From contig SLCK01000017.1 of NCBI GenBank assembly GCA_007125845.1, positions 1 through 40,127 on the forward strand: a stretch of DNA of 40,127 nt, in the 5' to 3' direction. Made by a program: the position numbers and the translations under genes. Below, piece after piece: positions 1-7,722 of the stretch. The stretch is from Gemmatimonadota bacterium. GTDB lineage: Bacteria > Gemmatimonadota > Gemmatimonadetes > Longimicrobiales > Gaopeijiaceae. Positions within the stretch are counted from its first letter, which is position 1. Every line of letters begins with the position of its first letter. The notes beneath the pieces were generated by a model. The model was not told where the DNA came from and ran no database searches. It was given only the letters and a program-made list of their open reading frames with translations.

Positions 1-91
1 AGCATCGGGTGCGCCTTCCCACCCGCCCAGCTCGCTTCGCTGCACACCTCCGGCCGGAAGCCTTACACCGTCTCGGACCGGGGAGCCCGCC

Positions 92-3000
92 ATGCCGACG
101 ATCATCGACCAGGTGCAGGATCTCACCTTCGCCTCGAATCTCGCCACCGGTGAGGGCTTTCGAGCCCTGCAGCCTTCCACGTCTGACGTTGGGCCCGCCG
201 TAGGAGCCGCCCTTGCCATTTCCGAGACCCGCGGCCTCCGCCTCGCGCGAGGGATCCTGCTCACCGCGCCGGACCTGGACTCCGGGATCGCCGAGGCCCA
301 GGAGATGCTCGGTTGGGCCGGGACCGCCGGTGGCTCCGAGAGGCAGCTCGTGTGCTCCGCCCTCCGGCTTTCGGGTGCCGGAGCGCTCGTGGTCGATCAC
401 ATTGCGAGCCTTCCCCGCACCGAAGCCCGGACATTCATGGCGGACCACTTTGCATCAGGGGGGAGCCTCCGGGAAGTCGCGGAATGGCTCGCTGCGGTCG
501 GAAGGGTCCTCCGGACGCACCGCTCAAAGGCCCCGGGCACGGCCGGGGGCGTGATCGACTGGATCGGGGACAAGGCGGAAGACTTGTGGGACTCGATCAC
601 GGAGGCGGTCGAGACATTGGTGGATGCCGTGGTGAGCGCCGGGAAGACCCTGGCTCAGGTCGCTGCCGAAGTGGCCAGCTGGACGGTGGCGCAGATCACC
701 GACCTCGTGGAGGCATTGCTCGAAGCGGGCGAATCCGTGGCGGCCATCCTCGCCGGAGCTGCCGCGAACGGGTACTCTACGCTGAAGAAGTTCGTGGCCG
801 GTGTGCTCGAGGCTGCACGGAGCGTCGCCGAGGTCATCGCCTGGGCGGCGGGTGAGGCCGAGTCCATTCTTCGCGATGCGGTCCGGGCCCTTCGCGAGAC
901 GGTCGGCGACCTGAAGGAGGTGCTCGTCTGGATCGCCTCGGCCACGCTCCAGGCCGCACGAAAGGTGGTGGCGGCCGCCCGCGCGATCGGGCGCTCGATC
1001 AGCCAGATCCTCACCGATGCCCTGGGAGCCGCCCAGGAAGTCATGCAGGCCACAGTCCGGGCACTCCTCGGGATCGGCGAGGTGCTTCGGGATGTCCTCC
1101 AGGCCATCGGTCACTGGGCGCTCGCCACGGCCCGGGCCGTCGTCGCCGCCCTCCGGGCAATCGGACGAACGGTGAAGGTGATCGTGGAAGCCGCCGTTCA
1201 GGCGGGATGGAATGCGCTCCGCCGGACGGTCGCGGCGCTGGTGGAGATCGCCGCTACCGTCGCCGAGGTGATGGCCGTAGCCGTGCAGCAGGCTGCCGGG
1301 GCGCTCGCGGACATCCTCGAAGCCGTCCGACTCGCCGCGAACGGCCTCGTCCAGGTCCTGGCCTGGGTGGCCAACCGGGCCCGGGAAACGATCCGGAAGG
1401 TGGTGCAGGCGGCGCTCGCCATCGGCCGCAGCATCGGGCAGCTGCTGCATGAAGCCTTCCTCGCCGCGAAGCAGGTGGTGTCGGCGATCGCTGGGGCCCT
1501 CCTCGAAATCGGCCGGACCGTCGCACAGCTCGTGGTCGCGGTGGCGAACCGACCCTCCGATCTCTTCCGCGAGCTGGTCTCCGCCCTCCGCTCGATCCGG
1601 CAGACGCTCGGGAATCTCCTCTCCGAGGTGGTGGGGGCCGGTGCGTCCCTCTTTCGCAGGGTGGTGCGAACACTCGTGGAGATCGGCGAGACGATCGGCG
1701 ATCTCGCCGCGTGGGCGGCCCAACAGGCCGTCAGCATGGCTCGAGACGTGGTCCGGGCGATTCTGGATGCAGGTGCCACCGTGGTCAACCTCGTAACTTC
1801 GGTGGTGGGGAGGGGTTTTGCGGTCATGCGGGCGGTGGTGGACGGCCTGTTCTCCCTTCAGCGGAGCTTCGCCTCGCTCGTCCGGGACCTGATCGGCATC
1901 GCGGTGAACGCGCTCGGGGAGGTGCTCCGCGCGGCCTTCGACCTCGGAATCACCTTGGCTCAGCTCGTGGGTGAGACCCTGAAGCGAACCTACGCCCTCA
2001 CGACGAAGCTGGTCGACGCGGCCCTCCGGGCAGGCGCCACCGTCGCAGGGCTGCTGGGAGAGGTCGTCGGACAGGGCTACTTCGTCCTTCGCCGGATTGT
2101 GAATGGGATCGTCGCGGCCACCGGACCGGTCGGACAGGTGCTCGACTGGGCCCTCAGTCGCCTCGAAGAGGCAGCGGAAAACCTCTTCCACAAGGTCCTG
2201 ACCGCGCTGCGCTTCGCCGGCGCCACGCTCACCGACGCGCTGGACTGGGTGACAGACAAAGGAAACCAGGCCATCAAGGCGATGGTCGACGCCTGGGAGA
2301 GCATCCGCGAGCGTCTCCTCGATCTCTACGAGTGGGGAGCGAACCTGGCGGGGACGGTCGCCGACACCGTCTGGGAGGCCATCGGGCGAGCCACCGTGAA
2401 GTTCAACAACTCGATCAGCTACGTGCTGATCTACCTCGAACAGAACTTCCTCGAAGGGGTTCGGCGCTTTGTCATCGGCGTGTTGAGCTTTGGTGGCGAG
2501 CTCGTGGATCTCCTCGGACGGCTCGTGAATCGGGGCTTTGACCTGCTGCGCGAATCCGTCGGCGCCATCCTGGAGTTCGGAGTGGAGATCGCAGACCTCT
2601 TCATCGCGACGCTCGAGCGCCCGGCCGCCTTTCGGGACAACGTGATCGCCGCTGTGCGAGCCGCGGGCCGGACCCGCGACGAGATCCTGGCGGCCTTTGC
2701 CGACGCCGGATCCGATGTCGTGGACGAGCTCCTCCTGACCCTCGACCGCCTGGGAGACTCCATCGACGAGATCCTGGCCAGCGCCTGGCTCGTGGGCGGT
2801 GGCTTCCTCGCCACAGTCTTCAGCTTGCTCCTGCAGTGGATCCAGAGCTTCCGCCCCCTCACGCAGGAGGAGCGCGAAGCCGGTCAGGAGGTCTTCGGAT
2901 CCACACTCGACTACGACCAGATCCACGTCTCCCGTGAGGGCCCCTCGAACCAGCTCGTGTTCAAGCTCCAGGAAGGCATGCAGAAGCTACTGGGTGACGA

Positions 3001-3373
3001 GCCGGGCGCGAGGCCGTTCGTCACGATGACTCTGATCAACGTGGATCCGAGCGAAGAGCTCGACCTGCCGACCATGGTCCACGAGCTCACCCACGTCTGG
3101 CAGGCGCTCGTGGACGGCCCGATCTACATCTCCCGGGCGATCCACGCCCAGACCCAGCCCGACACGTACGACTACGGCTACGGGGAGAACGACCACAACG
3201 GGGACGGTGCCGAGAATGCGCTTCTGGCCGCGGGCGGCGACCTGGCCCAGTTCAACGTGGAGGAGCAAGGCGACATCGCGATGCACTACTTCGTGCGCAA
3301 GGTCCTGGAGGAGCGGAGCGAGGAGGAGCTGGCACCGTGGCAGCTCTACGCCGACGCTTTCCAGGCGGCGTAG
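92..3373 (+). CDS. Giant 29-residue helical-repeat protein with C-terminal HELTH zincin domain
   Basis: 1093 residues in three parts. Residues 1-176 match no family I recognise and carry no signal peptide. Residues 177-909 are about 25 tandem units, 23 of them exactly 29 residues, with the pattern V-x-A-L-x-x-I-G-x-T-V and an Ala/Val-rich second half: amphipathic helices rich in Ala, Val, Leu and Arg. Residues 910-1093 are a zincin-like domain with H997-E998-x-x-H1001 in MVHELTHVWQ, a YDYGYG stretch, and an EEQGDIAMHY segment that could give the third zinc ligand. This pattern resembles the peptidase-like domains (DUF4157 and relatives) found with Rhs, VgrG and contractile-injection proteins. 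ATG 92 has GGGAG at 81-85. The frame stays open to the window edge, so a longer N-terminus is possible. The next gene starts 4 nt after the stop. Activity and export are not shown; the zincin domain could serve for targeting or self-processing. Confidence 0.85.
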   Translation: MPTIIDQVQDLTFASNLATGEGFRALQPSTSDVGPAVGAALAISETRGLRLARGILLTAPDLDSGIAEAQEMLGWAGTAGGSERQLVCSALRLSGAGALVVDHIASLPRTEARTFMADHFASGGSLREVAEWLAAVGRVLRTHRSKAPGTAGGVIDWIGDKAEDLWDSITEAVETLVDAVVSAGKTLAQVAAEVASWTVAQITDLVEALLEAGESVAAILAGAAANGYSTLKKFVAGVLEAARSVAEVIAWAAGEAESILRDAVRALRETVGDLKEVLVWIASATLQAARKVVAAARAIGRSISQILTDALGAAQEVMQATVRALLGIGEVLRDVLQAIGHWALATARAVVAALRAIGRTVKVIVEAAVQAGWNALRRTVAALVEIAATVAEVMAVAVQQAAGALADILEAVRLAANGLVQVLAWVANRARETIRKVVQAALAIGRSIGQLLHEAFLAAKQVVSAIAGALLEIGRTVAQLVVAVANRPSDLFRELVSALRSIRQTLGNLLSEVVGAGASLFRRVVRTLVEIGETIGDLAAWAAQQAVSMARDVVRAILDAGATVVNLVTSVVGRGFAVMRAVVDGLFSLQRSFASLVRDLIGIAVNALGEVLRAAFDLGITLAQLVGETLKRTYALTTKLVDAALRAGATVAGLLGEVVGQGYFVLRRIVNGIVAATGPVGQVLDWALSRLEEAAENLFHKVLTALRFAGATLTDALDWVTDKGNQAIKAMVDAWESIRERLLDLYEWGANLAGTVADTVWEAIGRATVKFNNSISYVLIYLEQNFLEGVRRFVIGVLSFGGELVDLLGRLVNRGFDLLRESVGAILEFGVEIADLFIATLERPAAFRDNVIAAVRAAGRTRDEILAAFADAGSDVVDELLLTLDRLGDSIDEILASAWLVGGGFLATVFSLLLQWIQSFRPLTQEEREAGQEVFGSTLDYDQIHVSREGPSNQLVFKLQEGMQKLLGDEPGARPFVTMTLINVDPSEELDLPTMVHELTHVWQALVDGPIYISRAIHAQTQPDTYDYGYGENDHNGDGAENALLAAGGDLAQFNVEEQGDIAMHYFVRKVLEERSEEELAPWQLYADAFQAA
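620..2818 (+). repeat. Tandem 87-bp (29-residue) coding repeats, about 25 units
   Basis: Aligning the translation by hand gives 18 consecutive 29-residue units (residues 177-698), a 33-residue unit (699-731), a 29-residue unit (732-760), another 33-residue unit (761-793) and four more 29-residue units (794-909). These lengths, plus the 184-residue tail, add up exactly to 1093. Each unit opens like VRALLGIGEVL or VAALRAIGRTV. At DNA level the units have diverged strongly, so the period is held by protein selection rather than recent duplication. Confidence 0.85.
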
Positions 3374-3377
3374 GCAC

Positions 3378-4376
3378 GTGAGCACTCCGAGCGTCGCCTT
3401 CACGGGAGCGAGCGCCGACCGCCGTCGCCTCCTCGTCCTTGCGCCTCCGGAGCTGGGAGCCCGGATCGCCGCCTGGTCGGAGCGGGAGCGGAGCCCGGCC
3501 GGAGCGAGAGACCCTTCGGGAGCTCGGCCCCATCTGACCATCCTGGATCGACCCAACCCGGACGGACCCAGGCACGACCCGTACCGACTCGGGGAGCGGC
3601 TGGCGCAGCTCCTCGATACCGCACCCTTCGATGCGGCGCTCCTCGTCGCGCCTCGACGAAGGGGGCCGGCCCGTGCACTCCCCGGCAGCGTGATCCGGGG
3701 GCGATCCGGCGTCACTGCGACGGTCGCGCTCCTCCAGGCCGACCGACCCTCCGACCTGGATCCCTGGCTCACGGCCGTTCAAAATCTAAGTGCACCTCGC
3801 CAGGACTCCTCCTCGGCCTCGGTGACTGTGGCCGCTATGGGAAAGCGCATTTACCTGGAGATCGCGGGCGACTGGTTGGCGAGAATGAGCGAGGAAGGCA
3901 TTCCCGTGCACGACCTCCGGGCGGATCGCACACGCCGGGAAGCGCTCTGCGCGGCTGCCGCAGCCGGCCCCTCCGTCCTCCTCTACGCCGGACACGGAAG
4001 AGCGAGAGGGTGGGGTGGCTATCAGGCCCTCCGCTGGAACCATGTGGTGGCCCACCCGCTGAAGCAGGCCGCGGGAACCGTGATCTCCGTGGCCTGCCAG
4101 ACGCTCAGCCGAACGAGGAGCCTGATCCCGTTCGGCACCCGCTTCGTTTCCTCCGGCCGCGCGGGCTGTTACCTGGGTGCCGTGGCGCCCATCCCGATCG
4201 AGGCCTCCCGCCGCCTCTCGGATCACCTCGTCGACGAGCTCGTCACCGGCCGGCATCCGGATGTGGCGTCCCTCCTCCGGGCCGTCACCGCACGCGTCGA
4301 CCCGGAATCCGCCCATGTCCTCGGGCAGTTCCGGATTGTGGGGAATCCCCTCCAGCCGCTTCCCTCGTGGACGTGA
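3378..4376 (+). CDS. Caspase-fold (CHAT/C25-like) cysteine peptidase candidate
   Basis: 332 residues. The C-terminal half has the two signatures of the caspase-hemoglobinase fold: a hydrophobic strand ending in YAGHG (H206) and a second strand ending in VACQT (C240). These fit the catalytic His-Cys dyad of CHAT, gingipain (C25) and caspase-like enzymes. A following segment, SSGRAGCYLGAVAPIP, looks like the strand-turn seen after the Cys in those families. The first 160 residues are poorly defined. GTG 3378 is chosen because it falls 4 nt after the upstream stop; starting earlier in the same frame would run deep into the zincin gene. There is no signal peptide. The tight spacing says it is co-expressed with the repeat/zincin protein, which could be its partner or substrate. 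Dyad and fold are read from motifs; the substrate is unknown. Confidence 0.7.
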   Translation: MSTPSVAFTGASADRRRLLVLAPPELGARIAAWSERERSPAGARDPSGARPHLTILDRPNPDGPRHDPYRLGERLAQLLDTAPFDAALLVAPRRRGPARALPGSVIRGRSGVTATVALLQADRPSDLDPWLTAVQNLSAPRQDSSSASVTVAAMGKRIYLEIAGDWLARMSEEGIPVHDLRADRTRREALCAAAAAGPSVLLYAGHGRARGWGGYQALRWNHVVAHPLKQAAGTVISVACQTLSRTRSLIPFGTRFVSSGRAGCYLGAVAPIPIEASRRLSDHLVDELVTGRHPDVASLLRAVTARVDPESAHVLGQFRIVGNPLQPLPSWT

Positions 4377-4386
4377 TCGCTCCGGC

Positions 4387-4995
4387 TCACCGCGGCGAGG
4401 CTATAGCCTCGCTTTGGCTCGGAGGGGCGAGGAGCGCCATGGCGGCCCGCTCGATCGCGTAGGACAAGCTGACCCGGGAGGGCCGAAGGAACCCGCAGAA
4501 TCTCGGGATGTGGAGCATTCCTACAGGGATCGGAGCGTCTTCCTCTCCCTGCCGTTCCCCGGCCCCGGCGAGCGCGAGGAAGAATGCGGCGTTGCAGGCA
4601 AACGTCCCGGCGTGAAAGGACGGTGCGGCGGGCACTCCGCCAGCAGCGATCCGGTCCACGACCGCACGAGCCGACCAGGTGGCCTGTAGCGCGAGGGGAG
4701 CGCCCACCACCAGAGGTTCCATCCGGGGTTCCGCTCCGGCGTTGTCCGGAAGATCGGAGTCGGCCAGGTTGAGGGCGATCTGCTCCACGCGGACGATTCG
4801 GTCGGAGCACTCGCCCAGGAGGAGGAGCGCGGTGGGCCGCTGCGAGAGGAGGCCCTCGATCTCTTCCGGAAGCCGTGCGAAGTCAACCGGAAGCCGCACC
4901 CGCTCGATTCCCGCGTGAGGCGGGACCCGCTCGAGCACCTCCCACGAACGGTTCCGCCGGCGGCCGCCGAAGGGCTCGAAGGCGGCGATGATCAT
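4387..4995 (-). CDS. pcp: Pyroglutamyl-peptidase I (peptidase C15)
   Basis: 202 residues, close to the usual 200-215 of the family. Pcp removes an N-terminal pyroglutamate from peptides in the cytoplasm. The family's landmarks are all present: FEPFGG at 6-11, LGECSDR followed by VEQIALN with E71, TFACNAAFF with the nucleophile C134, and GMLHIPR with H162. Together they supply the Glu-Cys-His catalytic set. ATG 4995 is chosen because it forms an ATGA overlap with the stop of the upstream M14 gene, a coupled arrangement; the open frame runs further upstream but only inside that gene. The pairing with a secreted M14 peptidase suggests a shared role in peptide breakdown. The 3' end contains the hairpin of the convergent gene. 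Confidence 0.9.
   Translation of the reverse strand: MIIAAFEPFGGRRRNRSWEVLERVPPHAGIERVRLPVDFARLPEEIEGLLSQRPTALLLLGECSDRIVRVEQIALNLADSDLPDNAGAEPRMEPLVVGAPLALQATWSARAVVDRIAAGGVPAAPSFHAGTFACNAAFFLALAGAGERQGEEDAPIPVGMLHIPRFCGFLRPSRVSLSYAIERAAMALLAPPSQSEAIASPR
4395..4415 (+). terminator. Hairpin terminator lying inside the 3' end of the convergent gene
   Basis: A perfect 18-nt palindrome, GCGAGGCTATAGCCTCGC (4395-4412), followed by TTT. It starts 18 nt after the stop of the caspase-like gene and lies within the last codons of the convergent pyroglutamyl peptidase gene (SEAIASPR). The T run is short, so factor-independent termination is likely but not certain. Confidence 0.6.
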
Positions 4996-7643
4996 CGAGC
5001 GCTGGGCGACACGAGGACGGCGTTCAGGAAGAGTCGGTCCGTTCCTCGCGCGTGCCCCCGGTAGTTCACGTCTTCGGAGAAGGCCACCACACGCCCCTCG
5101 CCGACCCGTTCGTGGTACACATAGACGGCCCCCTCGAAGCGGGCCGCCGGGTCGGCCCATACGCCGCCGGACGCCCGCTCGATCGGCAACTCTGCATACC
5201 GCGCCACCACGTAACCGCCACGGGACTCCAGGTCCGGAGGCGGGAGGTAGACCCGAGCCGAGCGGGCCACCCCCTGAATGCGCCCCGCGACGTAGCCCGA
5301 CGCCACCCAGTCGGCCGGGGCGCGCGCCGTGGCATTGTAGCTCGCGGGAGTGAGCGCGATGGGAAGGGTGGCATCGGGGAGGGATAGCAGTTCCGCACCC
5401 ACGCCTTCCTCGCTGTCGTACCAGGAGCGCAGGCCGATCACCCCGAGCTGGTCGCGGGCGAAGTCGGAGGCCGACCCCAGGGTGACCAACGTCCCCCCCT
5501 CCCTGATCCACCTGCGCAAGCGCTCGAGCCCCGCTTCCCCCAGAAGCGCTGCGAAGGCTTGGGGATCCAGCTCGGTCAGAACAATCGTGTCGAAGCGCGC
5601 GAGGGACATCTGTCCGAGGGTGGCGCTCCTCACGACCGTGACCGGGATCCGATACTGCCGCTCCAAGGCGAACCAGCTCCACCCGAAGGAGTACCCGTTC
5701 AGCGGATCCTCGGCCACCATCGCCACGGAGGGCGCCCTGAAGGGCACTCGGCTGGTCGATCCCAGGGATGGGTAGCCCGCTTCCGCCAAGCCGGAATCCA
5801 GGACCTCGACCCGCAGGTGCAGCTCGTCGGCGATTTGCCGTATCGCGTCGTGCAGCGAGTCATCATTGTCACCCGTCAACGCGACGACCGAACCCGACGG
5901 ATAGTCGCGCCCGGTGATTCGCGTCGCTGCCGTAGTGATCGAGAGCCGATGGCCTTGCTCATGCAGATGGAAGGCCGCGGTGAGGGCCACCGCCTGGTCC
6001 CCGGGAACGAGGTACGCATAGCCTGCCCGGTGAAGCTCTCGTCCCGGCATTTCGTCCCCGGAAACTGATTCCGAGGGGCCCCATTCCGTACCGAGTGCGT
6101 CCGCCACGGCATCGGTGGCGGAGGGCAGAAAGCGCTCGACCGCCCGCACCGGAAGCTCTACGGCATCCCGGGTCGCGTAGATCTCGAGGTTGAAGAGTCC
6201 CTGCAAGGTGAGCGTATTCGTGGGTCGAAAGAGATTGCTCACGAGTCGAGGTTGGGCCACCTCCACGATGAAGCTTCCCGGCACGAAGGCGCGCTCCCCG
6301 GCCGCCCGGCCTTCGCCGTCCTCGAGCTGACCCAGTCGGACCTCATCCGTAAGGACGCCCACTTCGATGTCGTTGCGGAGAAGCAGGTTGATGGCCTCCG
6401 CGCTCAGATTCGGGTCACCCGTGGGAGGCAGAATGTAGCGCCTGACGCCCTCCGCCTCGGGCTCCTCCAGGAAGCGCACGTGGGCATCATGGAATTCCCG
6501 AAGCAGACGCGCTCTCGAGCCGGCGGCGCGCTCGATCAGGGCCCGGGCCCCGTAATACTGGTTCTCCGCGGCGTACCGAAGCGTGCGCACCGACCCGTCG
6601 GGGCGGGTCAGCGCGAGCCCCCAGCTCGCCCCCTGTTCGAAGAGGATCCCCACCGAGCCGATCCATGGGGTCCACTCGGTGGTACTGGCCGGGAGGGAAA
6701 GCGCCAGCCCGCATGGGAAGCGTTCGCGGGTCAAGTGCGGGCGTTGGGCCGCCTCGAGCGCTTCGGCGAAGGCATGCCCGAACTCGTCGCACCAGGCCTC
6801 GGAGAAGGACGCCGCACCCCCGATCGGGCGCTCCCCTCCCCACATCATCGAGTAGAAGAACTCCACGTCCCCAGCCGCCCAGTCGTGGGCATCGATCACG
6901 GCCTGGGGGCGCCAGTCCAGGATCATGCGGGCGCGAGCCCGGGTGGCCCGCTGTGTCTGCGCGGTCCAGTCCCGGTTGTTGTCGAAGTAGTAGTGCCCGG
7001 TGCGGAAACCCAGGGAGATCCACGACCCGTACTCTTCGGGCCAGTGACGGATCTCGTCGTTGGGCCACGCATCCCGCTCGGGGTGCACAAAACGGCTGAG
7101 TCGCCTGTGATGGTGATGAACGAAGGCATCCCGCCCGTCCGGATTGATGACCGGATCGATCAGGATCACGGCGTGCTCGAGGACGGCGAGAGTCTCCGGA
7201 TCGTCCCGTTTTGTGAGGTGCTCCAGCAGGAGGAGGAGCCCCTCGGCTCCCGCCGGCTCGTCACCGTGGATGGAGCCGTGGATCCAGATCACCACCGGCT
7301 GTCCGTCGATCAGCTCTGCGACCTCTGGATCGGACACCCCTCTGGGGTCGGCCAAGCGCCGAGAGGCAGCTCGAATGCCTTCAAGACGTGCGTGATTGTC
7401 CGGAGAAGTCACAATCGCCGTGAGAAGTTCCCTCCCTTCCCAGGACCTCCCCAGATCGACGACGGACACGCGCGGAGAGGACTCGTCCAGGCGCTCCAGG
7501 TAGCGGGCGATGTGCCGATGCTCGGCCAGCCGTTCCGCGATCTCGTGCCCGGCGACCTCGGCGAAGGTGGGTACCTGTGCGTTCAGGCATAGAGGAAAGT
7601 GGAGCAGCGCAAGCGCAGCCAACGCTCGGATGGAGGTCGCCAT
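4992..7643 (-). CDS. Secreted M14-family zinc carboxypeptidase, large form
   Basis: 883 residues. ATG 7643 is preferred over GTG 7706 because it opens directly on a signal peptide (hydrophobic residues 6-20, ending near NAQ). The M14 catalytic domain covers roughly 25-400, with zinc ligands H126 and E129 in HGSIHGDE and H253 in VIDAHDW, and the substrate-binding Asn-Arg pair in DNNRDW (221-226). A C-terminal half of about 400 residues includes a glutamine-amidotransferase-like Rossmann segment (FDTIVLTELD, then a GGTLVTLGSAS stretch), an arrangement known from large exported M14 proteins in Gemmatimonadota and Bacteroidota. It should act in the periplasm or outside, cutting C-terminal residues or amide links of peptides. 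The pcp start overlaps its stop by 4 nt. Confidence 0.85.
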   Translation of the reverse strand: MATSIRALAALALLHFPLCLNAQVPTFAEVAGHEIAERLAEHRHIARYLERLDESSPRVSVVDLGRSWEGRELLTAIVTSPDNHARLEGIRAASRRLADPRGVSDPEVAELIDGQPVVIWIHGSIHGDEPAGAEGLLLLLEHLTKRDDPETLAVLEHAVILIDPVINPDGRDAFVHHHHRRLSRFVHPERDAWPNDEIRHWPEEYGSWISLGFRTGHYYFDNNRDWTAQTQRATRARARMILDWRPQAVIDAHDWAAGDVEFFYSMMWGGERPIGGAASFSEAWCDEFGHAFAEALEAAQRPHLTRERFPCGLALSLPASTTEWTPWIGSVGILFEQGASWGLALTRPDGSVRTLRYAAENQYYGARALIERAAGSRARLLREFHDAHVRFLEEPEAEGVRRYILPPTGDPNLSAEAINLLLRNDIEVGVLTDEVRLGQLEDGEGRAAGERAFVPGSFIVEVAQPRLVSNLFRPTNTLTLQGLFNLEIYATRDAVELPVRAVERFLPSATDAVADALGTEWGPSESVSGDEMPGRELHRAGYAYLVPGDQAVALTAAFHLHEQGHRLSITTAATRITGRDYPSGSVVALTGDNDDSLHDAIRQIADELHLRVEVLDSGLAEAGYPSLGSTSRVPFRAPSVAMVAEDPLNGYSFGWSWFALERQYRIPVTVVRSATLGQMSLARFDTIVLTELDPQAFAALLGEAGLERLRRWIREGGTLVTLGSASDFARDQLGVIGLRSWYDSEEGVGAELLSLPDATLPIALTPASYNATARAPADWVASGYVAGRIQGVARSARVYLPPPDLESRGGYVVARYAELPIERASGGVWADPAARFEGAVYVYHERVGEGRVVAFSEDVNYRGHARGTDRLFLNAVLVSPSAR

Positions 7644-7722
7644 GATGGGGTTCGCCGGTCCAGGCAGCGTGTTCCGGGCCTCGGCCTTGCCGATAGGAGG
7701 CGTCACCGCGCCCGTCTCCGAC

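Noticed and set aside
1..91. The end of an upstream gene at the left edge
   Set aside because: All three forward frames are open here and no family signal is visible, so no call can be supported.
620..2818. CRISPR array as the explanation of the 87-bp period
   Set aside because: The units are not identical at DNA level, have no spacers and encode a continuous protein.
524..2926. An 800-codon open frame on the minus strand opposite the repeat gene
   Set aside because: It exists because the plus-strand 87-bp repeats have regular codon bias; its product is His/Asp/Glu-rich without family motifs, and the plus frame has repeats, HELTH and a ribosome site.
6252..7592. A 446-codon plus-strand frame opposite the M14 peptidase
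   Set aside because: Shadow; the minus frame has the M14 zinc ligands and the Asn-Arg pair.
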